Origin: Hydrogenophaga intermedia
GTDB taxonomy: Bacteria > Pseudomonadota > Gammaproteobacteria > Burkholderiales > Burkholderiaceae_C
NCBI RefSeq assembly: GCF_000723405.1
Contig: NZ_CCAE010000032.1
Location: 1-53,491, forward strand
Length of the DNA stretch: 53,491 nucleotides
Direction: 5' to 3'
Positions 26,004 through 34,456 of this stretch are shown here, piece by piece. Made by a program: the position numbers and the translations under genes. The notes beneath the pieces were generated by a model, which saw nothing but the letters and a program-made list of their open reading frames with translations, was not told the DNA's origin and made no database searches. Each line of letters starts with the position of its first letter. Within the stretch, counting starts at the first letter, position 1.

Positions 26004-27164
26004 ATGTCCGCCGCGAGCCCACCCGCCACCGCCACCACACTCTCTCCCTCGCTGTCGATCTGGCTCGACCTGTGCCGCGTGCTGGCCGCGCTCGCGGTCT
26101 ACGTGGGGCATTCGGTGGTGCTCGGCCTGGCGCCCGAGGCGCTGTCGTTCACCTGGCACCGCTCGGCCGACGATGCGGTGATCGCCTTCTTCGTCATCTC
26201 GGGCTTCGTCATCGCGTACAGCACGCGCTCGCGCCACGGCAGCGCGGGGCACTACGCGCTGGCGCGGGTCTCGCGCATCTATTCGGTGGCCATTCCCGCC
26301 GTGCTGCTGGCGCTGCTGCTCGACACCATCGGCCTGCGCATCGGCCCCGAGGCCTACGCGGGTTATGCCTGGCAGTACCCCCATGCCGTGCTGGTGCCGC
26401 CGTACCACTGGCTGTTCCTGGGCGAGGGCTGGTTCGGCTCCTGGCAGCCCTTCAGCATGGAGCCGTACTGGTCCCTGGCCTACGAGGTCTGGTACTACGC
26501 GCTGTTTGGTGTGTTCGTGTACGCGCGCGGCTGGTGGCGCTGGCCACTGCTCTTGCTGGTGCTGGGTGCCATGGGGCCGGCCGTGCTGATGCTGCTGCCG
26601 GTGTGGTGCCTGGGGGTGTGGCTGTGCCGCCACCTGGATGCGCTGCGGCTGGGCCGCTGGCCGACACGAGCCCTGATGCTGCTGTGCGCGCTGGCCTATG
26701 CAGCATTCTTCCTGTCGGGCGCGCGCACGGCCACCGACGAGGCTTCGCGCGTCCTGTACGCGGCCATCGCGCAATGGGCGCCGTTCCCCTTCGAGCCCGG
26801 CTCCACCGTGCACGTGCTGTCCGACTACGTCACGGCCCTGCTGTTCGCCGGATTCGTCATCGGCTGCGCCGGAGCCGACTGGGGCTTCTCCGAACGCGCC
26901 GGGCGGCTCATCCGCTGGCTGGCGGACCGCACGTTCAGCTTCTACCTCATCCACTTCAGCCTGCTGGTGCTGGCGCGCGCGGCGGGTGTCACCGCGGCGG
27001 GCTGGGCCGGCTACGCGACGCTGCTGGCCGGCGTGCTGCTGGCCACCTGGGCGCTGGGGCAGGTCGGAGAGCAGCGCCGCGACGCGTACCGCGCGGTGTT
27101 CCGCCGCCTGGGGCAGATCGCCCGGCGGGGGATGGGGGCCGTTGTGCCGCGCCTGCGGTCCTGA
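26004..27164 (+). CDS. Acyltransferase family 3 (OafA/YrhL-like) membrane protein
   Basis: A 386-residue integral membrane O-acyltransferase with about ten helices. The first helix, SIWLDLCRVLAALAVYVGHS, has the conserved Arg and His of the family, and FFVISGFVIAYSTRS follows as the next hallmark. It probably acetylates a sugar of the exopolysaccharide or lipopolysaccharide. ATG 26004 is taken as start; GTG 25989 is the alternative and would overlap the cupin gene. It ends 37 bases before uvrC and marks the right end of the EPS locus. Confidence 0.85.
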   Translation: MSAASPPATATTLSPSLSIWLDLCRVLAALAVYVGHSVVLGLAPEALSFTWHRSADDAVIAFFVISGFVIAYSTRSRHGSAGHYALARVSRIYSVAIPAVLLALLLDTIGLRIGPEAYAGYAWQYPHAVLVPPYHWLFLGEGWFGSWQPFSMEPYWSLAYEVWYYALFGVFVYARGWWRWPLLLLVLGAMGPAVLMLLPVWCLGVWLCRHLDALRLGRWPTRALMLLCALAYAAFFLSGARTATDEASRVLYAAIAQWAPFPFEPGSTVHVLSDYVTALLFAGFVIGCAGADWGFSERAGRLIRWLADRTFSFYLIHFSLLVLARAAGVTAAGWAGYATLLAGVLLATWALGQVGEQRRDAYRAVFRRLGQIARRGMGAVVPRLRS

Positions 27165-27201
27165 GACCGGGTTCTGAAAGCGGGGCGCCACAATACGCCC
27201 C

Positions 27202-29331
27202 ATGTCAGAGGCGCATTCCGACCAATTGCTCAGCGAAGTGGCCGCATTGCCGGCACTGCCGGGCGTGTACCGCTATTTCGACGCCCAGGGCCAACTGCTC
27301 TACGTGGGCAAGGCGCGCCACCTCAAGAAGCGCGTCTCCAGCTACTTCCAGAAGAACCACGACGGCACGCGCATCGGCCACATGGTCAGCCGCATCGCGC
27401 GGCTGGAAACCACGGTGGTGCGCAGCGAGGCCGAGGCCCTGCTGCTCGAGAACAACCTCATCAAGACGCTCAACCCGCGGTTCAACATCCTCTTCCGCGA
27501 CGACAAGAGCTACCCCTACCTCAAGATCACCGGCACGCGCGAGGCCCAGCGCCCGCTGGCCGGCCGCGCGCCCAGCGCTTCCACGCTGTTCCCGCGCATG
27601 GCGTACTACCGCGGCGCGGTGGACAAGCGCCACAGCTACTACGGGCCGTACCCCAGCGCCTGGGCGGTGAAGGAATCCATCCAGTTGCTGCAGAAGGTCT
27701 TCAAGCTGCGCACCTGTGAGGACACCGTCTTCGCCAACCGCACGCGGCCCTGCCTGCTCTACCAGATCAAGCGCTGCAGCGGGCCCTGCGTCGACCTGAT
27801 CGACCAGGCCGACTACCTGAACGACGTGGCCAACGCCGAGCGCTTCCTGCGCGGTGAAACGCAGCAGGTGCTGCAGATGCTGGAGCAGCGCATGCTGGCC
27901 CACAGCGAGAAGCTGGAGTTCGAACAGGCGGCCGAGATCCGCAACCAGATGAGCGCGCTGTCGCGCGTGCTGCACCAGCAGAGCATGGAGGTCGGCACCG
28001 ACCAGGACGTGGACGTGTTGGCCGTGAAGGTGCAGGGCGGGCGCGCCTGCGTGAACCTGGCCATGGTGCGCGGCGGCCGCCACCTGGGCGACCGGCCGTA
28101 CTTTCCCGCGCACGTGGAAGACGCCAGCGCCATCGAGGAGCAACTGGCCAACACCGCCGACGCCGTCGACGGCCCCGAGGGCGCGCCATCGGACGTGGCC
28201 GAGCGCGGCGCCGTGGATGAGTCCGAACGCACGGCGGTGCGCGTGCTGGAGGCCTTCATCGCCCAGCACTACCTGGGCGCGCCCATGCCACCGGTGCTGG
28301 TCACCAGCCATGTGGTGGGCAAGGCGCTGCTGGAGGCGCTGTCGGAGCAGACCGGGCAGAAGGTGCATGCCGTGCACAACCCGCGCGAGCACCGCCGCCG
28401 CTGGCTGGAGATGGCGCAGAAGAACGCCGGCATCGCGCTGACGCGGCTGCTGTCGGAAGAGGGCAGCCAGCAGGCCCGCACGCGCGCACTGGCCGAGGCG
28501 CTGCAATTGCCCGACGACGAGCTGGAGGCGCTGCGCATCGAGTGTTTCGACATCTCCCACACCGCGGGCGAGTCCACGCAGGCGTCCTGCGTGGTGTTCG
28601 AAGGGCACAAGCTGCAGAACAGCCAGTACCGGCGCTACAACATCGACGGCATCACGCCCGGTGACGACTACGCCGCCATGCGCCAGGTGCTGACGCGGCG
28701 CTACGGGCGCATCGCGGAGGCACTGAAGGCCGAGTCGGGCGAGGCCGCGCTGCCGGCAGGCGCGGACGTGGCGGTGGCCGTCGAGGCCGAGGGCGCCGAC
28801 CCGAACGAGCTGTTGCGCGGACCCGAGGAGTCGGCCATCGCCGAGGCTCGCTCAGGCGGGGAAATGCCCGCCGCCGGGCCGCGGATGCCCGACATCGTGC
28901 TCATCGACGGTGGCAAGGGCCAGGTGGGCGTGGCGCGCGAGGTGTTCCAGTCGCTGGGGCTGGACCTGGCCTGCATCGTCGGTGTGGAAAAAGGCGAGGG
29001 CCGCCGCGTGGGCCTGGAGGAACTGGTGTTCGCCGACGGGCGCGGCAAGGTCTATCTGGGCAGCGACTCGGCGGCGCTGATGCTGATCGCCCAGATTCGC
29101 GACGAGGCGCACCGCTTCGCCATCACCGGCATGCGCGCGCAGCGCGCCAAGGTGCGGGTGGGTGCGAGCCAACTGGAAGACATCCCGGGCGTGGGCCCGA
29201 AGAAGCGCGCGCGGTTGCTGCAGCGCTTCGGCGGCGTGCGGGGGGTGGCATCGGCCAGCGTGGAAGACCTGGCCACGGTCGAGGGCATCTCGGACGAACT
29301 GGCCGACGCGATCTACCGGGCCTTGCACTGA
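27202..29331 (+). CDS. uvrC: UvrABC excinuclease subunit C
   Basis: A 709-residue UvrC, which makes both incisions around DNA lesions in nucleotide excision repair. In order it has a GIY-YIG nuclease domain ([20 protein letters not shown]), a UVR motif (about residue 240, [14 protein letters not shown]), an RNase H-like endonuclease domain ([20 protein letters not shown]) and a C-terminal double helix-hairpin-helix ([19 protein letters not shown]). It is about 100 residues longer than E. coli UvrC. The extra length comes from an Ala/Asp/Glu-rich insertion near residues 510-563 and a smaller one near 315-335. A GGGGCG/CGCCCC inverted repeat at 27182-27201 abuts the ATG. Confidence 0.96.
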   Translation: MSEAHSDQLLSEVAALPALPGVYRYFDAQGQLLYVGKARHLKKRVSSYFQKNHDGTRIGHMVSRIARLETTVVRSEAEALLLENNLIKTLNPRFNILFRDDKSYPYLKITGTREAQRPLAGRAPSASTLFPRMAYYRGAVDKRHSYYGPYPSAWAVKESIQLLQKVFKLRTCEDTVFANRTRPCLLYQIKRCSGPCVDLIDQADYLNDVANAERFLRGETQQVLQMLEQRMLAHSEKLEFEQAAEIRNQMSALSRVLHQQSMEVGTDQDVDVLAVKVQGGRACVNLAMVRGGRHLGDRPYFPAHVEDASAIEEQLANTADAVDGPEGAPSDVAERGAVDESERTAVRVLEAFIAQHYLGAPMPPVLVTSHVVGKALLEALSEQTGQKVHAVHNPREHRRRWLEMAQKNAGIALTRLLSEEGSQQARTRALAEALQLPDDELEALRIECFDISHTAGESTQASCVVFEGHKLQNSQYRRYNIDGITPGDDYAAMRQVLTRRYGRIAEALKAESGEAALPAGADVAVAVEAEGADPNELLRGPEESAIAEARSGGEMPAAGPRMPDIVLIDGGKGQVGVAREVFQSLGLDLACIVGVEKGEGRRVGLEELVFADGRGKVYLGSDSAALMLIAQIRDEAHRFAITGMRAQRAKVRVGASQLEDIPGVGPKKRARLLQRFGGVRGVASASVEDLATVEGISDELADAIYRALH

Positions 29332-29332
29332 G

Positions 29333-29366
29333 GCCGCAGCCTCCGCTGGCCGTCAGTGGCTGCGGC
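29333..29366. terminator. Candidate terminator hairpin after uvrC
   Basis: A perfect 9-base inverted repeat, GCCGCAGCC (29333-29341) and GGCTGCGGC (29358-29366), with a 16-base loop. It sits directly after the uvrC stop and runs into the 3' end of the convergent membrane protein gene. There is no U-run, so its activity as a terminator is uncertain. Confidence 0.4.
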
Positions 29367-29952
29367 TACCCGGCCCCGACATCAGCCTGTCCGCCAGCGC
29401 GATGGCCAGCGCACTGAACAGGAAGGCCACGTGGATCAGCGTCTGCCACATCAGCACCTTCACCTCGTAGTTGCCCGCGTTGATGAAGGTCTTGAGCAGG
29501 TGAATGGAGCTGATGCCGATGATGGCTGTGGCCAGTTTCACCTTCAGCACGCTGGCGTTCACGTGGCTCAGCCACTCGGGCTGGTCGGGGTGGTCCTCCA
29601 GGTGCATGCGGCTCACGAAGGTCTCGTAGCCGCCCACGATCACCATGATCAGCAGGTTGGAGATCATCACCACGTCGATCAGCGCCAGCACCACCAGCAT
29701 GATGATGGTCTCGTTCAGTGCGGTCGGCGCCACGTCGCTCCTGTAGCCGATGCTGTTGACCAGCTTGCTCAGTGCCACCTCGCTGCCGAAGGCGGCCTCG
29801 ATCAGGTGCACCAGCTCCACCCAGAAGTGGAAGACATAGATGGCCTGCGCCGCGATCAATCCGATGTACAGCGGTAGCTGCAGCCACCGGCTGGCGAAGA
29901 TCAGGTTGGGCAGGGGGCGGATCGGGCGGGCGGCCTTGAGGGGGTCGGTCAT
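29353..29952 (-). CDS. TIGR00645 family (YqhA-like) inner-membrane protein
   Basis: A 199-residue membrane protein with four hydrophobic segments: [53 protein letters not shown] and [20 protein letters not shown]. The highly conserved [10 protein letters not shown] motif identifies the YqhA/UPF0114 family, whose function is unknown. ATG 29952 gives the family N-terminus, although no clear ribosome-binding site precedes it and a TTG at 29964 is possible. It is convergent with uvrC and divergent from acs. Confidence 0.87.
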   Translation of the reverse strand: MTDPLKAARPIRPLPNLIFASRWLQLPLYIGLIAAQAIYVFHFWVELVHLIEAAFGSEVALSKLVNSIGYRSDVAPTALNETIIMLVVLALIDVVMISNLLIMVIVGGYETFVSRMHLEDHPDQPEWLSHVNASVLKVKLATAIIGISSIHLLKTFINAGNYEVKVLMWQTLIHVAFLFSALAIALADRLMSGPGSRSH

Positions 29953-30104
29953 GGTGGGGCGCAATCAAAAAAGCGGCGCCGACAAGGGCACCGCGAGCGT
30001 CGGTTATTGTAGGAGCCTTGCCCCCGTGTCAGTTGGCCGTAAGTGCCCTTGCGCACAGTGCCGCCGGCCCGCTTTTCCTGCACAACAGCCGAGGAGACAT
30101 CCGA

Positions 30105-32099
30105 ATGTCATCGCCTTCGTCGTCGATCGAGTCCGTCCTGGTCGAAAACCGCGTGTTCGAACCCAGCGCCGCCACCGTGGCCGCCGCCCGCATTTCGGGC
30201 ATGAAGGCCTATGACGCCCTGTGCGCCGAGGCCGACAAGGACCCCGAGGCCTTCTGGGCGCGCCTGGCCAGGGAGCACCTGGTCTGGCAGAAGCCCTTCA
30301 CGCAGACGCTGGACGCCAGCGACAAGCCCTTCTACAAGTGGTTCCAGGACGGCCAGCTCAACGCCTCGGCCAACTGCCTTGACCGCCACATGGGCACGCC
30401 GGTGGAGAACAAGACGGCGATCGTCTTCGAAGCCGATGACGGCGCGGTGACGACGGTCACCTACAAGGAGCTGCTCGCCAAGGTCTCGCAGTTCGCCAAT
30501 GCGCTCAAGGCCCGTGGCGTCAAGCAGGGCGACCGCGTGGTCATCTACATGCCCATGACGATCGAAGGCGTGGTGGCCATGCAGGCCTGCGCGCGCATCG
30601 GCGCCACGCACAGCGTGGTGTTCGGCGGCTTCTCGGCCAAGGCCCTGCAGGAACGCATCCAGGACGCCGGCGCCGTGGCGGTCATCACCGCCAACTACCA
30701 GATGCGCGGCGGCAAGGAACTGCCGCTCAAAGCCATCGTCGACGAAGGCATCGCCATGGGCGGCTGCGAGTCGATCAAGACCGTCATCGTGCTGCAGCGC
30801 ACCGCCACGGCCTGCAACATGGTGGACGGGCGCGACATCACCTGGACGGACGCCATCGCCGGCCAGAGCACCGAGTGCCCGCCGGCCATGGTCGGCGCAG
30901 AACACCCGCTCTTCGTGCTCTACACCTCCGGCTCCACCGGCAAGCCCAAGGGCGTGCAGCACAGCACCGGGGGCTTCCTGCTGTGGGCGCGGCTCACCAT
31001 GCTCTGGACCTTCGACCTCAAGCCCGAGGACCTGTTCTGGTGCACGGCCGACATCGGCTGGATCACCGGCCACACCTACGTGGCCTACGGCCCGCTGGCC
31101 GCGGGCGCCACGCAGGTGGTGTTCGAAGGCGTGCCCACCTTCCCGCACGCCGGGCGCTTCTGGCAGATGATCGAGAAGCACAAGGTCAGCATCTTCTACA
31201 CCGCGCCCACGGCGATCCGCTCGCTCATCAAGGCGGCCGAGGGCGACGAGAAGGTGCACCCGAAGAACTGGAACCTGGACAGCCTGCGCCTGCTGGGCTC
31301 GGTGGGTGAGCCCATCAACCCCGAGGCCTGGATGTGGTACCACCGGAACGTTGGCCACGAGCGCTGCCCCATCGTGGACACCTTCTGGCAGACCGAGACC
31401 GGCGGCCACGTCATCACCCCGCTGCCGGGCGCCACGCCGCTGGTGCCGGGCTCGTGCACGCTGCCGCTGCCGGGCATCGACGCCGCCATCGTCGACGAGG
31501 CGGGCAACGACGTGCCCAACGGCGCGGGCGGCATCCTGGTCATCAAGAAGCCCTGGCCGTCCATGATCCGCACCATCTGGGGCGACCCGGAGCGTTTCAA
31601 GAAGAGCTATTTCCCGCCCGAGCTCAAGGGCTACTACCTGGCCGGCGACGGCGCGGTGCGCAGCGCCGACCGGGGCTACTTCCGCATCACCGGGCGCATC
31701 GACGACGTGCTCAACGTCTCGGGCCACCGCATGGGCACGATGGAGATCGAATCCGCCCTGGTGGCCAAGACCGACCTGGTGGCGGAAGCCGCCGTGGTGG
31801 GCCGCCCCGACGACCTCACGGGCGAGGCCATCGTGGCCTTCGTGGTGCTCAAGCGCTCGCGCCCCACGGGCGAAGAGGCCAAGGCCATCGCCAAGCAGCT
31901 TCGCGACTGGGTGGGCAAGGAGATCGGCCCGATCGCCAAGCCCAAGGACATCCGCTTCGGCGACAACCTGCCCAAGACCCGCAGCGGCAAGATCATGCGC
32001 CGCCTGCTGCGCGCCATCGCCAAGGGCGAGGCCATCACGCAGGACGTTTCCACGCTGGAGAACCCGGCGATCCTCGACCAACTGGCCGAAAACAATTGA
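30105..32099 (+). CDS. acs: Acetate--CoA ligase (acetyl-CoA synthetase)
   Basis: A 664-residue AMP-forming synthetase that activates acetate to acetyl-CoA via acetyl-AMP. The P-loop is [12 protein letters not shown], followed by [14 protein letters not shown] and the [11 protein letters not shown] motif of acetyl-CoA synthetases. The C-terminal domain contains [11 protein letters not shown], whose Lys is the catalytic and acetylation-regulated residue in this family. The tryptophan of the [10 protein letters not shown] motif favours acetate over longer acids. ATG 30105 has GAGGAG at 30091-30096. It diverges from the YqhA-like gene. Confidence 0.95.
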   Translation: MSSPSSSIESVLVENRVFEPSAATVAAARISGMKAYDALCAEADKDPEAFWARLAREHLVWQKPFTQTLDASDKPFYKWFQDGQLNASANCLDRHMGTPVENKTAIVFEADDGAVTTVTYKELLAKVSQFANALKARGVKQGDRVVIYMPMTIEGVVAMQACARIGATHSVVFGGFSAKALQERIQDAGAVAVITANYQMRGGKELPLKAIVDEGIAMGGCESIKTVIVLQRTATACNMVDGRDITWTDAIAGQSTECPPAMVGAEHPLFVLYTSGSTGKPKGVQHSTGGFLLWARLTMLWTFDLKPEDLFWCTADIGWITGHTYVAYGPLAAGATQVVFEGVPTFPHAGRFWQMIEKHKVSIFYTAPTAIRSLIKAAEGDEKVHPKNWNLDSLRLLGSVGEPINPEAWMWYHRNVGHERCPIVDTFWQTETGGHVITPLPGATPLVPGSCTLPLPGIDAAIVDEAGNDVPNGAGGILVIKKPWPSMIRTIWGDPERFKKSYFPPELKGYYLAGDGAVRSADRGYFRITGRIDDVLNVSGHRMGTMEIESALVAKTDLVAEAAVVGRPDDLTGEAIVAFVVLKRSRPTGEEAKAIAKQLRDWVGKEIGPIAKPKDIRFGDNLPKTRSGKIMRRLLRAIAKGEAITQDVSTLENPAILDQLAENN

Positions 32100-32111
32100 A
32101 GCGGCGCTGTC

Positions 32112-32942
32112 CTAGATCTGCCGGTACACGGCCTCCGCCAGCACCATCAGCGCCTCGCGCGACAGCGGGCCGCTGAGCGCGTAGCCGAAGCCCTGGTCCA
32201 CCCAGTAAAAGGCGGGCACGGGGCCTTCGGGCGCGAAGCGGAAGGCGGTTTCGCGGCTGGCGCCGGGGGCGTTGGGCAAGCCTGCATCCACCGCGCCCAG
32301 GTACAGCGTCAGGCGCTGCCCATCGGCGTTCTGGAACATGAACTGCGCGCGCGCGCCGGCCTCACCAGGCAGCAGCCGCCCGCCCACCAGCGCATAGCCC
32401 TGGGCCTGCAGGTCGGGCACCTTCAATGCCCGGCCCGTGCGGCGAGAGAGCCACTGCACCAGGTGCTCCTGATCTGCCGCGGCCACTTCCACGGGGTGGC
32501 GCTTCTCCGGTGAATAGACGGCATGCGCCAGCGCCGCGTCGCGCGCGAAAGCGGGCAGGGCGGTTGCTGGTCCGCGCGCGGTCAGCCGGGCTTCATCCGG
32601 CACCGCCCACTGGCCGTGCGCGAGCCAACCCGCGCCGAAGGCCAGCAGCACGCCCGCGGCCAGGCCGCCCCAGCGCCATCCGCGCTCGCCGCGCTGGCGG
32701 GCGCCGCCCAGGCGGTGGGCGGCGTCCAGCAGCAACGGGGGCAGGGGTTCATCGAGCAGTTCGTGGTGCAGGCCTCGAAGGGCTTCGCGCTGGGTCTGCC
32801 AGGTGGCCAGGCGCGTGCGCGCGGCGTCGTCGTGGGCCAGTCGCGCTTCAAGGGCGTCGCGTTCGGTGCCGCTGACCTGACCATCGACCAGGGCGTTGAT
32901 CTCGGCGTCGCTCAGCGGTTGAAAGGAGGGGGACTTGTCCAT
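32112..32942 (-). CDS. Anti-sigma factor (membrane-anchored, ECF type)
   Basis: A 276-residue protein. A short cytoplasmic anti-sigma domain (DAEINALVDGQVSGTERDALEARL) is followed by one membrane helix (about residues 93-112, GGLAAGVLLAFGAGWLAHG) and a periplasmic part of about 160 residues. The N-terminal domain lacks an obvious zinc-binding HxxxCxxC motif. It lies 15 bases downstream of the sigma factor gene, the classic partner arrangement, and should hold that sigma factor inactive until a periplasmic signal arrives. It ends 12 bases from the convergent acs stop. Confidence 0.88.
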   Translation of the reverse strand: MDKSPSFQPLSDAEINALVDGQVSGTERDALEARLAHDDAARTRLATWQTQREALRGLHHELLDEPLPPLLLDAAHRLGGARQRGERGWRWGGLAAGVLLAFGAGWLAHGQWAVPDEARLTARGPATALPAFARDAALAHAVYSPEKRHPVEVAAADQEHLVQWLSRRTGRALKVPDLQAQGYALVGGRLLPGEAGARAQFMFQNADGQRLTLYLGAVDAGLPNAPGASRETAFRFAPEGPVPAFYWVDQGFGYALSGPLSREALMVLAEAVYRQI

Positions 32943-32957
32943 GGCGGCGGGGCGGCG

Positions 32958-33494
32958 CTATTTCAGCCGCTTCAGGTGCGGGGCGGGCGGGGAGGCGGCG
33001 TCCGCCCGGGCACCGGTGGCCGGGGCGTCCATCAGCGCCTGCAGTCGCGTGCGGGCACGGGACAGGCGCGACATGACCGTGCCGATGGGCGTGCCGGTGA
33101 TGCGGGCGACCTGCTCATAGCTCATGTCCCCGAGGCTCACCAGCAGCAGCACGGCGCGCTGCTCTTCTGGCAGGCGCAGCAGGCAACGCTGCAGGTCCAG
33201 TCCCAGGTCCTGCGCGGCGTCGGGCGCTGCGGGTTCGGCGGCATCGTCGATGTCCACCAGCGGGAGCGCGGCCGAGCGTCTCAGGGCCTGACGCACGCCG
33301 CTGACGTGCAGGTTGTGCATGAGGGTGAACAACCAGGCCCGCAGGTCGGTGCCCACGGCCCACAGCCGCCATTTGCCGCAAGCGCGCTCCAGCGTGTCCT
33401 GCACCAGGTCGTCGGCGGCCCAGGCGTCGCCGCACAGGGCGCGCGCGTAGCGGCGCAGCGCGGGAATCTGGGCAATCAGATCGGGTGGGCTCAT
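32958..33494 (-). CDS. ECF-type RNA polymerase sigma factor
   Basis: A 178-residue extracytoplasmic-function sigma factor. Region 2 includes AWAADDLVQDTLERA and TDLRAWLFTLMHNLHVSGVR. Region 4 includes LPEEQRAVLLLVSLGDMSYEQVARITGTPIGTVMSRLSRARTRLQ, the helix-turn-helix that reads the -35 box. It is flanked by a lipoprotein gene upstream and its anti-sigma factor downstream on the same strand. A candidate self-recognised promoter lies at 33951-33978. Confidence 0.93.
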   Translation of the reverse strand: MSPPDLIAQIPALRRYARALCGDAWAADDLVQDTLERACGKWRLWAVGTDLRAWLFTLMHNLHVSGVRQALRRSAALPLVDIDDAAEPAAPDAAQDLGLDLQRCLLRLPEEQRAVLLLVSLGDMSYEQVARITGTPIGTVMSRLSRARTRLQALMDAPATGARADAASPPAPHLKRLK

Positions 33495-33517
33495 CGGCTG
33501 GGGCGGCCGTGGACGGC

Positions 33518-33898
33518 TCAGGGCTTGACGACGCGCCAGGCGTTGTTGAATCCGTCGCCGGTCTTGTCGCCGGGCTTGGAATCACGCACCCAGTAGTACA
33601 GCGGCTTGCCTTTAAAGGCCCATTGTTTCGCGCCGTCGTCGCGCGTGACGATGCTGTAGTCACCCATGGCCTTGTCGCTGGCGCCGGCCATGAAGGGCGG
33701 CCAGTTGGTCGCGCAGGGGCCGTTGCAGACCGACTTGCCGCTGCCAGCCGTGTCGCGGTCGAAGGTGTACAGCGTCATCTGGTTGGGGCCGACAAGCATG
33801 CCGTCGGCGACCTTGGCGGGCGAGTGGTGCTGGGCGTGCATCGAGGCACAGCCGCCGAGCAGGGCGGCGACCAGGGCGATGGGCATCAGGGATTTCAT
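33518..33898 (-). CDS. Secreted COG4315-type lipoprotein (lipoprotein_15 repeats)
   Basis: A 126-residue lipoprotein. The signal peptide ends in a lipobox, LLGGC, with Cys17. Two repeats of the PF03640/COG4315 type follow: MLVGPNQMTLYTFDRDTAGSGKSVCNGPCATNWPPF, then a KQWAFKGKPLYYWVRDSKPGD segment. Cys residues in the VCNGPC motif may form a disulfide or bind metal. The function is unknown, but the family commonly accompanies ECF sigma factors. It is first in the three-gene operon with the sigma and anti-sigma genes, with GGAGAA upstream as ribosome-binding site. Confidence 0.88.
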   Translation of the reverse strand: MKSLMPIALVAALLGGCASMHAQHHSPAKVADGMLVGPNQMTLYTFDRDTAGSGKSVCNGPCATNWPPFMAGASDKAMGDYSIVTRDDGAKQWAFKGKPLYYWVRDSKPGDKTGDGFNNAWRVVKP

Positions 33899-33950
33899 GG
33901 CGCGTTCTCCGGGTGGGTATCGAGGCAGAGCGGTTGCTTTGCTTCGACAT

Positions 33951-33978
33951 GAACGCCTGGCGCGACCGGATTATTCCC
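33951..33978 (-). promoter_or_regulatory. Candidate ECF sigma promoter for the lipoprotein-sigma-anti-sigma operon
   Basis: On the minus strand GGGAATAA (33978-33971) is followed, 15 bases later, by CGTTC (33955-33951). The pair resembles the GGAAYAA/CGTT-type elements of ECF promoters. The predicted transcript would start near 33943, about 45 bases before the lipoprotein ATG. It is the only such motif noticed between the lipoprotein and chaperone genes. Confidence 0.45.
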
Positions 33979-34000
33979 GGCGGATGCGATCGCGCGCCCA

Positions 34001-34450
34001 TCACCCACGCAGGATCGACGCTGGCGAGGGGTTGCGAACCGTGCCGGCGTCGCGGATCAGGCGCGGCAGGTGCTCTCGCCAATGGGCGAACTCGTTGGCA
34101 AACGCTTCCAGGACCGGCGCCAGGCCGTCGTGCCCGAGTTCGTCCATCCGCACGGTACGGCCCAGCACCACCGCGTCGCTCACGTGGTCCAGACCCAAGG
34201 ACGCGTCGCCCGTGCCCTGGCCATTGAAGTTGGCCTGCAGCAGCAGGCGCAGGGCCTCGGGTTCGTGGGGGTCTGGCAGATGCCCCACCGCGCCATTGAC
34301 GCGCAGCGACGTGCCGTGCGGATCACCTTCGAGCGTGATCGACGCGTCGCCGTCGATGATGAGTTCACAGACGCCGTCACCATTGAAGGACAGGGTGATG
34401 CCCAGGTACCGGGCCAGGCGTTCGACGGCGGCGGCGTTGTCGTGCGGCAT
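34001..34450 (-). CDS. CesT-family type III secretion chaperone
   Basis: A 149-residue small protein of the CesT/Tir-chaperone (class I) family. The pattern is an N-terminal helix (ERLARYLGI), beta strands (CELIIDGDASITLEGD, LRVNGAVGHLP), then EALRLLLQANFNGQGTGDASLGLDHVSDAVVLGRTV. The last is the most diagnostic stretch, with LLxANxxGxxTGxxxLGLD as in known class I chaperones. A C-terminal helix (LAPVLEAFANEFAHWREHL) completes the fold. Such chaperones dimerise and bind the N-terminal region of one or a few effectors. It begins 6 bases after the putative effector stop (GGCAAG as ribosome-binding site), so that protein is the obvious client. No secretion machinery genes are in the window. Confidence 0.85.
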   Translation of the reverse strand: MPHDNAAAVERLARYLGITLSFNGDGVCELIIDGDASITLEGDPHGTSLRVNGAVGHLPDPHEPEALRLLLQANFNGQGTGDASLGLDHVSDAVVLGRTVRMDELGHDGLAPVLEAFANEFAHWREHLPRLIRDAGTVRNPSPASILRG

Positions 34451-34456
34451 CTTGCC

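Noticed and set aside
27182..27201. GGGGCG/CGCCCC inverted repeat before uvrC as a riboswitch or attenuator
   Set aside because: It is a single 6-bp stem ending at the ATG in very GC-rich DNA; there is no further structure to support a regulatory RNA.
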